Positions 1-8,176 are shown, numbered from the stretch's first letter. The stretch is DNA of 64,000 bases from Nitrospirillum sp034653355 (GCF_034653355.1 NZ_JAYEER010000003.1:186001-250000); one strand, 5' to 3'. Numbers and translations: made by a program. The notes: generated by a model not told the origin, from the sequence alone.

Positions 1-61
1 TGTTTCCTGGCCAGGCTGAACAGGCGCGCACACAGAAACGCTCCATCTGGCGACTGGCATG

Positions 62-90
62 TTGACACACTTCCACAGGGGACTTAGTCA
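62..90 (+). promoter_or_regulatory. Putative sigma-70-type promoter for the first small gene
   Basis: A TTGACA -35 box at 62-67 is followed after 17 bases by TAGTCA at 85-90. An AT-rich leader, including TTTTATTATC and TATATATATGG, runs up to the start codon at 137. The -35 box is perfect and the -10 box is weak. I see no gene upstream of it in bases 1-61. Confidence 0.35.
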
Positions 91-136
91 TTTTATTATC
101 AACTATATATATGGAGACTCGGCAGTGCGATCACTG

Positions 137-442
137 ATGAAGATTAGTGCTATCAGTTTTTTCTCCATTGTCTCGACAAGCGCCCTAGCCGACACAGTTG
201 ACTACAACAGGGTCATATCCCGGGTAGGCGCCCAAAGCAGCACCTATGCCTACGTCGGCTTCAGCACACCGCCGTCCGCAGGGTGCATATGGGACGTTCT
301 TTATATCGATGTCACGACTAACGCGGGACAAGCGCTCTATTCCCTGGTGCTCAGCGCCAAGGCGACCAACACACCCCTTATCCGCGTTCAATATGTCAAG
401 CAGAGCGACACATCATGTGTTGCTACCCTGTTTGAATTCTAA
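137..442 (+). CDS. Small exported protein of unknown function
   Basis: The ATG at 137 begins a protein with a clear signal peptide (MKISAISFFSIVSTSALA, cleavage after residue 18), so I prefer it to the longer frame opening at 59. The mature protein is about 83 residues, has two cysteines that could form a disulfide, and ends in aromatic residues. I do not recognise a named domain. The base composition is clearly more AT-rich than the surrounding genes, with many ATA and AGC codons, which may indicate recent acquisition. A promoter-like TTGACA lies upstream. The next gene starts 129 bases downstream on the same strand. Confidence 0.6.
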   Translation: MKISAISFFSIVSTSALADTVDYNRVISRVGAQSSTYAYVGFSTPPSAGCIWDVLYIDVTTNAGQALYSLVLSAKATNTPLIRVQYVKQSDTSCVATLFEF

Positions 443-571
443 TGCTCCAGGAGAGTTTGGCAGCGGCGACAGACTGGCCCAGCCCTTCATCCCGCCGCAA
501 CCATGCCATCACTCGCCAAACGCAACGGCAACCTTTACGGTCCCAGTCTTCGCACGTTTCGGGACATTCGA

Positions 572-970
572 ATGTATTCCAGAACCCTTCCGCGGATAGC
601 GCTGGCCGCCATCACCGCCGTGCCCGTCACCTCCACCGCCTGGGCCCATGACTGCCAGCCCTACCAGCCGGAGCCCGTGACTCTGACGGGGGAGATCACC
701 CTGCTGCACGGCACCCGCAGCGGCGCCAAGGGCGTGACCAACGAAGACTATTACGTGCTGACCCTGCCGCAGATGATCTGCGTGGCGGGCGGCACGGCGG
801 AAACGGACGAGGACGTGGAGTCCATCGACGCCCTGCAGCTGCGGCTGCCCAAGGGCGCCAAGCCCCCACTGGGCCGCCGGGTGGCCGTGACCGGCACCCT
901 GTTCCACCGCCTGGCCGACGGCCATACCGAGGTGCTGCTGACCTACGACAGCGTGAAGCCCGCCTCCTAA
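572..970 (+). CDS. Exported DUF4431-type protein
   Basis: The protein is predicted to be exported: starting at the ATG at 572 gives MYSRTLPRIALAAITAVPVTS as signal sequence with cleavage after AWA, followed by HDCQPY. The mature part of about 108 residues matches the DUF4431 type, a small beta-rich domain in which an early VTLTGEI strand leads to a conserved cysteine (MICVAG) and a late RVAVTGTLF strand. The function of this family is unknown. Frames opening further upstream (503) would bury the signal peptide. The stop codon overlaps the stop of the convergent WYL regulator by three bases. Confidence 0.7.
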   Translation: MYSRTLPRIALAAITAVPVTSTAWAHDCQPYQPEPVTLTGEITLLHGTRSGAKGVTNEDYYVLTLPQMICVAGGTAETDEDVESIDALQLRLPKGAKPPLGRRVAVTGTLFHRLADGHTEVLLTYDSVKPAS

Positions 971-1665
971 GGGGCGTCCGGGTCCATGGCGTCCATCTCC
1001 GCCTTCCAATCGGCCAGCAGGGCGTGGCGGCGGCGGGGATAGCGGTCGGCCTCCACCGTCACCTCGACGATGCGGTCGGTGCGGAAATGGCGGAAGGCCC
1101 GCCGGGTCTCGCACCACGCCGCCACCATGCGGACCCGTTCCAGAAAGGCCAGGGCGAAGGGCCAGATGGTGCGGTCGCTGGCCCGCCCCTGGCCGTCGGT
1201 GTAGGCGATGCGCAGCTTGCGCTCCGTCCGGATGGCGCGGCGGATTTCCGTCAGGTCGCGCGGTTCCGTCACGCTGGGCTTCAGCGACACCGGCACCAGG
1301 CCGCTGTCCTCGGCCAGGGCCTTCAAGTCGGCGGGCAGCACGGCCGTGATCTTGGCGGTGGCGTTCTGCGCCGCCAGGCCCAGGGGGCCGTCGCCGCGCT
1401 GTGCCACCCAGCGCAGGCCCAGCACCAGGGCCTCGATCTCGTCATCCCCGAACATCAGGGGCGGCAGCATGAAGCCAGGGCGCAGGACGTAGCCCAAGCC
1501 GGCCTCCCCCTCCACCGGCACGCCTTGCGCGGCCAGCGTCGCCACGTCGCGATAGACGGTGCGGAGTGACACGCCCAGTTCATCGGCCAAAGCAGCAGCC
1601 GTCACCGGCCGGCGATGACGCCGCAACGCTTGGATAAGGTCGAGCAGGCGGGCGGAGCGGGACAA
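967..1665 (-). CDS. YafY-type helix-turn-helix / WYL domain transcriptional regulator
   Basis: Predicted DNA-binding regulator of about 232 residues. The N-terminus SRSARLLDLIQALRRHRRP followed by LADELGVSLRTVYRDVATL is the HTH_11 / DeoR-like winged helix of the YafY family. The middle and C-terminal parts form the WYL ligand-sensing domain (IRRAIRTERKLRIAYTD, then RVRMVAAWCETRRAFRHFR). I chose the TTG at 1665 because it lies exactly where family members begin and gives the usual length; the frame is open upstream but that sequence is not family-like. No strong Shine-Dalgarno is visible. The regulated target is unknown. Confidence 0.8.
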   Translation of the reverse strand: MSRSARLLDLIQALRRHRRPVTAAALADELGVSLRTVYRDVATLAAQGVPVEGEAGLGYVLRPGFMLPPLMFGDDEIEALVLGLRWVAQRGDGPLGLAAQNATAKITAVLPADLKALAEDSGLVPVSLKPSVTEPRDLTEIRRAIRTERKLRIAYTDGQGRASDRTIWPFALAFLERVRMVAAWCETRRAFRHFRTDRIVEVTVEADRYPRRRHALLADWKAEMDAMDPDAP

Positions 1666-1745
1666 GGGATGGAAACCGGCGCGATGGATCGGGGGCCCGG
1701 CATGGTAGCCCGGCCCCCGCCCGCCCTCAATGCCAGCGGCTGGCG

Positions 1746-1934
1746 TCAGAACGGATTGGAGCCATTGATGATAATCGGGGTCGTTTCCTGGGCGCTGCCG
1801 AACGTGATGTTGCGGATGGCCAGCGCGGCCAAGCCGGCCGTGTCCCGATCCGTGCCGACATTCGACCATTGAATGCGCGCATAACCGGATGTGTTCGTGG
1901 AACAGGTGACACTGATCGCTTTGCGACCATACCC
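1746..1934 (-). pseudogene. In-frame coding-like tail beyond the stop of the pepsin-like gene
   Basis: Directly after the TGA (1935-1937) of the pepsin-like gene the same frame stays open for 62 codons and ends at a TGA at 1746-1748. It reads GYGRKAISVTCSTNTS and ends ITFGSAQETTPIIINGSNPF. Third positions are GC-biased as in real genes, but there is no ATG or GTG in frame and only one mid-frame TTG. It could be the remnant of a gene whose 5' part was lost, or a C-terminal extension cut off by a nonsense mutation. I do not recognise the protein. Confidence 0.35.
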
Positions 1935-3080
1935 TCACAGCCGAGGCCGCGATGGCGGCTGGTTCGGCCGGACACCGAAATAACCGCCGTCGGCATCGAA
2001 CGCCACCTGATAGCTGCGCAGGAAATGCCGGCCGGTGTTGGCGAAGGCCGGCCGCTGATGCACGTAGACGGCGGAAGGCTGCAACGGGTCCTGGGGGTTG
2101 ACCGTGAAAGCGTATGCCGCGATGGGCGTGCCGGTCGCCGGGATCCGGATATTGACGGCATCCCCCTTGCCCAACGTTTCCGCCTTGGCCTGCGGCAGGT
2201 TCAGGTACATCTGCGCGATGCCGGTATCGATCAGGGCGTTACCGGCCACGCATTCCTGTCCCTTGACGGAAATGCAGGCCGTCACCTGGGCCCAATCCCG
2301 CGCCAGCGTCGACCCCTGATAGGGGGCCAACTGGCTGAAGGTGAAGCCCGCGGTATTGTCCTGGGTCAGGCCCAGCTGCATGCCGTCCGCCGTGATGACG
2401 TAGCCGGCGCGCATGGTGCCGGGCTGCACCGGCTTGCCCTTGATGCTGACGATGCTGAGCAGCGCGTTGCGGTCCGGGAAACCCTGCGGCTGGCCGTCAT
2501 AACGCCGGCCGAACCCCACGCCCATGTAGTGCGGATAAGGCGGCCTGGGCTCACCCTCGCAGTCGGGCAGCGCCTTCTGCTCGTCATATGAGCTGCACTT
2601 GATCTGCTTTTCCACCGCCAGCACGCGCAGGTGCGCCATCGCCACCGGGTTCTTGTCCTTGTCCACGAATACCAGATCCTGCGGAACCCAGTAACCGACC
2701 GACAGAAGATTGTCGCTGGACAGGAATTCCCACCCCTTCTCCATCTTCACGACCTGGTCGCGCGTATAGCCGACGATTTCGCCAATCGGCAGCATCACGC
2801 CGGTGGAGCCCGTGTCCATGTCCATCGTGTGGACCTTGGCGTCGGCCTTGGTCCCGATCCTCACGTGAAAGGACGGCGCGTTGACGAACTTCTCCAGCTG
2901 CTTGGTCCCATCGGGATTGGTGACCATTTGGGTGATGGACGGGATGAAGGGGATCAGGACGGTCGTGGTGTAGGCGCTGTAATCGGGCGTGGAGCCGGCC
3001 GCCTGGGCCACCGGCGCCAATCCCATCGCGATCAGCGCGCCGGCCAGCAGGCGGCGCGGGCTTCTGGGCAACAAAGACAT
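1935..3080 (-). CDS. Exported pepsin-like (A1-type) aspartic protease-fold protein
   Basis: Precursor of 381 residues with an N-terminal signal peptide (MSLLPRSPRRLLAGALIAMG, cleavage after AQA). Two Asp-Thr-Gly motifs stand about 196 residues apart: DTGSTG at residues 89-94 and IDTGIAQ at 284-290. This is the spacing and form of the two catalytic aspartates in pepsin-type proteases, which are rare in bacteria. Four cysteines between residues 162 and 277 could form disulfides. The start at 3080 has a good Shine-Dalgarno (AAGGAGAGG). It is the last gene of the oxidase operon, 17 bases after the LodB-type gene. Proteolytic activity is inferred from the motifs only; a non-catalytic pepsin fold remains possible. 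Confidence 0.65.
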   Translation of the reverse strand: MSLLPRSPRRLLAGALIAMGLAPVAQAAGSTPDYSAYTTTVLIPFIPSITQMVTNPDGTKQLEKFVNAPSFHVRIGTKADAKVHTMDMDTGSTGVMLPIGEIVGYTRDQVVKMEKGWEFLSSDNLLSVGYWVPQDLVFVDKDKNPVAMAHLRVLAVEKQIKCSSYDEQKALPDCEGEPRPPYPHYMGVGFGRRYDGQPQGFPDRNALLSIVSIKGKPVQPGTMRAGYVITADGMQLGLTQDNTAGFTFSQLAPYQGSTLARDWAQVTACISVKGQECVAGNALIDTGIAQMYLNLPQAKAETLGKGDAVNIRIPATGTPIAAYAFTVNPQDPLQPSAVYVHQRPAFANTGRHFLRSYQVAFDADGGYFGVRPNQPPSRPRL

Positions 3081-3097
3081 GAGGCCTCTCCTTATCA

Positions 3098-4273
3098 TCA
3101 ATCGGTCATGACGCGGGTTGGTGCGCCATCCGAAGATGCGCCCGGCCGCGCCAGGTCGGCGCGCCGCTGCCGCTCCCGCCAGAACAAGGCGTCGGGCCAT
3201 CGGGTTTCCAGGCCGTAGAGGTAGGCGCGGTTCAAGCAATAGTCGGCATAGCGTTCCGCCACCAGCGCCGCCCGGGGCCGGGACGGCGGCGGCAGGGCGG
3301 CGCCCCAGCCCCGGGCAACATCCCGGCCAGCGGCGACGCCATCCACCAGCGCCTTGTAGACCCCTTGCGCCGCCACCGGGTCATAGCTGGCGGCGGCGTC
3401 CCCCACGGCCAGCCAGCCTGGCCCATCCACCCGCGCCAGAAGGCTGGACTGGATGGGCACCAGCGCCGGTTCCGCTTCATCGGCATCCGGATCCACCCCG
3501 GCCGCCGCCAGCCGCGGCCCGATCAGGGCCGTGGCCGCCAATCCGCGCCGCCAGGACGGCAGTGTCCCGTCATCGCGCAACCGGCGAAGACCCGCCTGGT
3601 CGGTCACCATCATGACCACCACCCGCTCATCGGGCAGACGGGCCGCGTACCACCAGCCGTCGGGCGTCGCCTCCAGCAGGGTTTGCCAAGTCAGAATTCC
3701 GGGCAGGGGCAGAAAAGCGGCCAGGGCGTACAGGGTGTCGTCCACCCGGCGTTCCACACCCAGCGCGCGGGCGAAGCGCGCCTCCGGCCCCGTCGCGTCC
3801 ACCACCTGGCGGGTTTCCACGGCCCGGGCCGTGCCCGCCACGTCCAGCATCACCCGATGGCCCAAATCCGGCATGACCTCCGCCCGCCGGAACGCGGCGT
3901 CGAAAACCACCGTCACGCCGGCGGTTTCCGCCGCAGCCACCAGCATGGCGTCAAACCGGCGGCGGTCCAGCCGCCACGCGGGCCCCATGGGGTTGTAGAG
4001 GAAATCGTTATGGCCAACCCGGTCGCCACCCCACAGGGACACGCTGCCCGGACACGGCGCATGGCCATCGGCCCGGAAGCGCGCCGTCAGCCCCAGTTGC
4101 CCCAGGGGCAGCAACAGGTCGGGCGGCGCGCTTTCGCCGATGCGCCGCCGCCCCGCCACGCCCGCCTCCGCGACCAGAACGGCGATGTCCGGGCAGTGGT
4201 TCTTGAGGGACAGGGCCGTGGCCAGGCCAGCGGGCCCACCCCCCAGGATGACGGCGTCGTACCGCGTCCGCAC
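3098..4273 (-). CDS. LodB-type FAD-dependent oxidoreductase (CTQ maturation flavoprotein)
   Basis: Flavoprotein of about 391 residues. The N-terminus has the Rossmann dinucleotide motif GGGPAG (residues 11-16) and the C-terminal half has the second FAD motif WLAVGDAAASYDPVAAQGV. In known LodA/LodB systems the LodB flavoprotein is required to form the cysteine tryptophylquinone cofactor of the partner oxidase, probably by hydroxylating the tryptophan; the same job is inferred here from position. The proposed GTG start at 4273 lies 16 bases after the oxidase stop, which suggests translational coupling; other GTG codons just upstream are possible. The tryptophan-halogenase-like superfamily is the alternative reading, but the pairing with a LodA-type gene decides it. 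Confidence 0.75.
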   Translation of the reverse strand: MRTRYDAVILGGGPAGLATALSLKNHCPDIAVLVAEAGVAGRRRIGESAPPDLLLPLGQLGLTARFRADGHAPCPGSVSLWGGDRVGHNDFLYNPMGPAWRLDRRRFDAMLVAAAETAGVTVVFDAAFRRAEVMPDLGHRVMLDVAGTARAVETRQVVDATGPEARFARALGVERRVDDTLYALAAFLPLPGILTWQTLLEATPDGWWYAARLPDERVVVMMVTDQAGLRRLRDDGTLPSWRRGLAATALIGPRLAAAGVDPDADEAEPALVPIQSSLLARVDGPGWLAVGDAAASYDPVAAQGVYKALVDGVAAGRDVARGWGAALPPPSRPRAALVAERYADYCLNRAYLYGLETRWPDALFWRERQRRADLARPGASSDGAPTRVMTD

Positions 4274-4289
4274 CGGCAGCACCCTGCCG

Positions 4290-6395
4290 TCAGCGGCCAC
4301 GCCGCCGCCGGCCGGCCGGCGCCCGTCTGGCCCCACCGGCAATCCCGCCCAGGGGACCGTCCAGCACCGCCTTGGCCGGGTTGGCGTTGAACGGCCAGGC
4401 CAGCACCGGCTCATCCGGATCGCCAGCGTCCTGCAACTGGCTGGCGACCTCCAGATAATGATCCGGCGACACATCGTTGCCGTCGATCACCGTGCCCTGC
4501 AGCACGATGCCGATCTGGTCCCACTGCTGCACAGCCTCCAACGGGTCCTGGAAGGTGCTGGCCGTCCGGGGATTGAGGGCGAAGCTACCCTGGCCGCGGA
4601 TGGACCATTTCTGCGGCGGCAGCACCTTGGCCACCACCTCGTCCGCCACATAGACGGCGTCCGGCCGCTGCGCTGGCCACGACCAGTAGAGCGTGGTCGG
4701 GCTGCCGGTGGCGGTATTGGTGCCGTTGATGCTGGTCTGGTGGATGGAGCAGGAGTTGTAGTCGGTCTGCCAGGGGATGGCCATGAACTTGCAAAGGTCG
4801 CCCGGCTCCAACCCATCATCCTGGTGGCGCAGCGGTATCCACCCGCCCTTCAGGAAGGGCTTGGCCGCGACGGCCCGGCTGTAATCCAGCGGCTTATGCT
4901 TGATGCGGAAGGGTCCGGCGCCGGTGCTGGCCCAGTCCTGCTGGTAAATGTCCTTCTGGCGGATGGTGTAGCTGACCTCGATCCCCGGTACATAGCGCCC
5001 GCCCAGGCAGTTGCTGAGCGAGGCCTGGTCCAACAGCTCGCCAGGGCCCAGGGCGGGTGCTGCGGCGGTGTTGAAGCGATGCTTGCTCCACTGTTCCAGG
5101 AAGAAGTACTGGGTGGGCGTGACCGTCAGGAAGGCCTTGCCCGCATCGCCCAGCGACAGGGGCATCAACGGCACGCCCACCGACGTCTCCCCCGCCAAGT
5201 TGGGGTTACGGATGAAGGTCAGGCCCGCCATGATGGTCTGGTCGGGGTCGTCGGCGGCGGCGATGGCGTCCACCGCCGCGTGCGCCCGCTGGGCGATAGG
5301 CGGCAGGTTCACGGTCCAGCGCTGCAAAGCGGCGGCGCGGAACACCGGGTGGATGTCCGTCTCGAAATTGGGCACGTAGTCACCGTTGTAGACACCGTTG
5401 GCGTAAAGCGACGGCATCAGGTCCAAGGTGCGCACCCAGGCGTCGAACACGTCATCCCAGACGGAGACGACGTTGCGGATCTGCGGGGCGTAGGACGGAT
5501 CGCAGCAGACGACCCAGCCGCCGAACGCCTCCGCCACCGTGCCGTCGGTGAACACCAGCGTGGCCGACACCGGGCCGTCGGCGGCATCGTCGAACCAGCT
5601 GGGGTTGTTGGTGTCGCCGGTCATCTGGACGACTTGGCTGTATTCGTCATACTTGCCAGCGGTGCGGCCGAAGGCCGACAGCACCAGCAGGCGCCCCTGC
5701 GCGTCGGTGCGCAATTCGCCCAGGGTGTCGATGGCGCCCATGGGCTCATACAGCAGGCCGGACGGGAAGCTCTTGGGATAGTCGGCGTTCTCGGCGATGC
5801 CGCCCTTGCCGTCGGAATAGCTGGCCGGGGTGGTGGCGTCGAAATCCACCACCGCGCCGGGCGTGCCACCGGCCACCAGGGCGCGGGGGCCGGGATCGAT
5901 CACCAGGGACTTCAGCCGCGTCTCGCTGTCGGGCGTGCCGTAGACCTGGGGATTGCGCAGCTGCGGCACCTGGCCGTCGGCGAAGGCGTTCAAGCCTTCG
6001 GAGCTGACAACGCAATAGTTGTTGGCCTTCTTGTTGGCCAAGTGCACGGTCCAGACTACCTGCGCCACGGTGCGGCCATCAGCCAGCGTGGTGCCGGGCA
6101 GGATCTCCACCCCGCCACCGTTGGGATAGGCGTCCGGCCCCGCCAGATCGTATGCGTAGAGGCGGAAGCGCGCGGCCTGGCGCTTCAGGTTGCCGTCGGC
6201 GTCGCGCAGATCGCCGCTGCGCACGAAGGACTCCGTCCCGTCCGCGGCCGCCTGCAAGGGCAAGCCGCCGGTGGTGTCGGTGCCGTCCAGGGGCAGGCCG
6301 GCGCTGGTCTCCGGCGAATAGTAGAAATCCTGGCTGGTGCCGAAGCGGGCGAAGTTGATGGTCGGGTGAACGCGGAAAACGGTCCGGGTCGACAT
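4290..6395 (-). CDS. LodA/GoxA-family CTQ-dependent amino-acid oxidase
   Basis: Predicted quinoprotein oxidase of about 701 residues, close to the 726 of LodA (L-lysine epsilon-oxidase). The N-terminus TVFRVHPTINFARFGTSQDF is the family opening. Candidate cofactor residues are Cys463 in NCLGGRYVPGIEVSY and Trp542 in AIPWQTDYNSC, which would cross-link to cysteine tryptophylquinone. Family members oxidise the amino group of lysine, glycine or related substrates and release H2O2 and ammonia, which can be antimicrobial. No signal peptide is visible. I chose the ATG at 6395; a GAGG stands about 10 bases upstream. It lies 49 bases after the ferritin-like gene and 16 before the LodB-type gene. The substrate cannot be read from sequence. 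Confidence 0.8.
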   Translation of the reverse strand: MSTRTVFRVHPTINFARFGTSQDFYYSPETSAGLPLDGTDTTGGLPLQAAADGTESFVRSGDLRDADGNLKRQAARFRLYAYDLAGPDAYPNGGGVEILPGTTLADGRTVAQVVWTVHLANKKANNYCVVSSEGLNAFADGQVPQLRNPQVYGTPDSETRLKSLVIDPGPRALVAGGTPGAVVDFDATTPASYSDGKGGIAENADYPKSFPSGLLYEPMGAIDTLGELRTDAQGRLLVLSAFGRTAGKYDEYSQVVQMTGDTNNPSWFDDAADGPVSATLVFTDGTVAEAFGGWVVCCDPSYAPQIRNVVSVWDDVFDAWVRTLDLMPSLYANGVYNGDYVPNFETDIHPVFRAAALQRWTVNLPPIAQRAHAAVDAIAAADDPDQTIMAGLTFIRNPNLAGETSVGVPLMPLSLGDAGKAFLTVTPTQYFFLEQWSKHRFNTAAAPALGPGELLDQASLSNCLGGRYVPGIEVSYTIRQKDIYQQDWASTGAGPFRIKHKPLDYSRAVAAKPFLKGGWIPLRHQDDGLEPGDLCKFMAIPWQTDYNSCSIHQTSINGTNTATGSPTTLYWSWPAQRPDAVYVADEVVAKVLPPQKWSIRGQGSFALNPRTASTFQDPLEAVQQWDQIGIVLQGTVIDGNDVSPDHYLEVASQLQDAGDPDEPVLAWPFNANPAKAVLDGPLGGIAGGARRAPAGRRRRGR

Positions 6396-6444
6396 GGGGC
6401 GCAACCTCAATTGTCCGGAAGTGACGGGGATGCGGCGGTGGGCG

Positions 6445-7401
6445 TCAGCCGAAGCGCGGCGTGACGCCGTTCTTCCAGCAGTTTTGGATGCCGGCGCCGA
6501 CCGAGATCATCAGCGGGACAAAACCGCCGGGATTACCCCCGGCGAACAACTGCTCCAGCGCCGTTCGGAAGCGGCCGAACGTCTCCGCCAGGGTGGCGGC
6601 CAAGGCCCGCTGGTGGTCGCTGTAATCCACCGCCAGCGTCACCGGATAGGTCAGCGGCTTTCCCACCGTCTGCCGAATGGTCTGGAACTTCTGGAAATGG
6701 GGCCAGCTGGGGTCGCTGTCGTCGGCGGTGTTCTGATAGGCCGCCGGCAGCGCCGCGCTGGCGCCGCTCGCCCCCTCCCCCTGCTCCCGGATGGTGTTGA
6801 TCAGCAGCACCACCTGGTTGTAGCCGTCGCCATCGCTGTCGGTGACGGTCAGGGACGGCATGTTGTTGTAGAAGGCGGAGAAGTGGTCGACCTGACGCAC
6901 GCCGCCCTGGATGTGACGGCGCAGCAGGCCCGCCCCATACTGCAAGGCGTCGTAGAACTCGCCGATGCTGCCGTATTCGGTGATGGTGTCGCGCAGGATC
7001 GCTTTACCGCCCGTGTCCCACTCCGGATATTCGATCAGGCACATGCCGTTGATGCGCGGGATATCCAGCAGACGGATCTCCGCGCTATAGGGCGCGAACT
7101 CCGGCCGGGGATCGGGCTTGTCCAGGGCGAAGTCCAGGTGGGGAATGTCGTGGCCCCGGTAGACGGGGGCGGCGAAGCGCGGCGACAAGCCGTAGGCATT
7201 AGCGATGTTGCACGCCAACTGGACGTGCAACATCTCCTGGTTCACCACGCTTTGCACCAGTTGAACGGCCTGTGCCGTCCGATCGACGACCGAATACAGC
7301 GCCGACATGTAATAGGGGATGGTCCAAAATTCCAAATCCACCGCCGCCTGCAAATGCTGGTGCAGATGGGCGATGGTCCACTCATCATCCTTTAGGCGCA
7401 T
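6445..7401 (-). CDS. VioB/RebD-type ferritin-like domain protein
   Basis: Protein of 318 residues with a ferritin-like four-helix domain in the N-terminal half: DLEFWTIPYYMSALYS (Glu24) and VNQEMLHVQLACNIANAYG (Glu56, His59) match the ferritin-like domain of iminophenyl-pyruvate dimer synthases (VioB, RebD) and relatives. These carry metal-binding Glu/His residues on the helices. It is first in the operon with the CTQ oxidase, so an oxidative or protective role beside an H2O2-producing enzyme is a reasonable inference, as is a role in cofactor or substrate chemistry. The start at 7401 has an excellent GAGGAGG Shine-Dalgarno. No signal peptide is seen. Confidence 0.75.
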   Translation of the reverse strand: MRLKDDEWTIAHLHQHLQAAVDLEFWTIPYYMSALYSVVDRTAQAVQLVQSVVNQEMLHVQLACNIANAYGLSPRFAAPVYRGHDIPHLDFALDKPDPRPEFAPYSAEIRLLDIPRINGMCLIEYPEWDTGGKAILRDTITEYGSIGEFYDALQYGAGLLRRHIQGGVRQVDHFSAFYNNMPSLTVTDSDGDGYNQVVLLINTIREQGEGASGASAALPAAYQNTADDSDPSWPHFQKFQTIRQTVGKPLTYPVTLAVDYSDHQRALAATLAETFGRFRTALEQLFAGGNPGGFVPLMISVGAGIQNCWKNGVTPRFG

Positions 7402-7425
7402 GGCGCGCGGCCTCCTCATCCATGT

Positions 7426-7455
7426 GAGGACGCTTCTTTGCGGAGAAGCGCCCTC
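7426..7455 (-). promoter_or_regulatory. Leader hairpin upstream of the oxidase operon
   Basis: Twelve-base arms (GAGGACGCTTCT at 7426-7437 and AGAAGCGCCCTC at 7444-7455) pair with a single mismatch around a six-base loop. It lies between the palindrome at 7504-7520 and the Shine-Dalgarno of the ferritin-like gene. No U-run follows on the minus strand, so it looks like a leader or mRNA-stability hairpin rather than a terminator. Confidence 0.4.
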
Positions 7456-7503
7456 ATGGTCGTGGAGGATAAGTCACATACACGCCATAGTACACAATTC
7501 ACA

Positions 7504-7520
7504 TGTCACAAGTTGTGACA
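7504..7520. promoter_or_regulatory. Perfect 17-bp palindrome, likely operator
   Basis: TGTCACAA-G-TTGTGACA is a perfect inverted repeat with 8-base arms. It stands about 100 bases upstream of the ferritin-like gene and between it and osmC, in a locally AT-rich stretch. It is typical of a binding site for a dimeric regulator. The regulator is not identifiable from this window. Confidence 0.5.
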
Positions 7521-7555
7521 GGATCAGATTACAGAACCATTACCGTGTAGGCCCT

Positions 7556-8029
7556 CTATTCCGTCACTACCGTTCCCTCGGTCACCACCGGGAAGTTGAC
7601 GGAGTTGGCGATGAAGCAGAAATGGTGCGCCTTTTCATGCAGCGCCTGGGCCAGTTGCGCGTCGCCGCCAGCCGCCAGCGTCACCGTGGGCCGTAGCGTG
7701 ACCTGGGTGAAGCGGCCATTGCCGTCCGCCGTCTCCACCATCGTGCCCTCCGCCTGGTCCTGGTAGGCGGTGACGACCAGCCCGGCCTCGGCCGCCAGGT
7801 GCAAATACCACAGCTTGTGGCAGGTGGAGAGGGAGGCGACCAGCATCTCCTCCGGATTGTAGCGGGTGGCGTCGCCCAGGAAGGCGGGATCGGAGGAGCC
7901 GGGGATGACCGGCTTGCCCGCCGCCTGGATTTCATGGTCGCGGGTGTAGGCGCGATAGCTGGCTGTGCCCCGCCCCTTGTTCCCGGTCCAGGTGGCGGTG
8001 ACACGATAGGTGTGCTGCTTGCCGGCCAT
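7556..8029 (-). CDS. OsmC-family peroxiredoxin-like protein
   Basis: Protein of 157 residues of the OsmC/Ohr superfamily, cytoplasmic enzymes that reduce organic hydroperoxides with a cysteine pair. The expected cysteines are present in SLSTCHKLWYLHLA and HHFCFIANS. The N-terminal strand region (YRVTATWTGNKGRGTASYRAY) and PEEMLVASLS are also family-like. The start at 8029 is preceded by AAGGGAG. It lies 154 bases upstream of the CTQ-oxidase operon in the same direction; since that oxidase should make H2O2, a link is tempting, but the palindrome and leader between them suggest separate transcription. Confidence 0.85.
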   Translation of the reverse strand: MAGKQHTYRVTATWTGNKGRGTASYRAYTRDHEIQAAGKPVIPGSSDPAFLGDATRYNPEEMLVASLSTCHKLWYLHLAAEAGLVVTAYQDQAEGTMVETADGNGRFTQVTLRPTVTLAAGGDAQLAQALHEKAHHFCFIANSVNFPVVTEGTVVTE

Positions 8030-8176
8030 GATGTCGCTCCCTTTGGCTGATGGTTGTTGCCGACATTGGAGGGGAGCCATTCCAGGTGCGCCAGGGGGAA
8101 CCACCGCAGAACGGACATGCGCTCCGCCCCTGGGCGGTGTACGATTTCGGACAGTATTGTGGGGGACTTCGCACCG

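Noticed and set aside
1935..1937. TGA of the pepsin-like gene as a selenocysteine codon
   Set aside because: No SECIS-like hairpin is evident after it and the upstream protein ends naturally; nothing supports recoding.
3098..4273. Reading the LodB-type gene as a tryptophan halogenase
   Set aside because: No halogenase WxWxI signature is present and it lies directly after a LodA-type gene, which fits the LodB role.
4140..6464. 774-codon frame opposite the LodA-type gene
   Set aside because: Same antisense effect; the minus strand has a recognisable CTQ-oxidase with conserved Cys and Trp regions.
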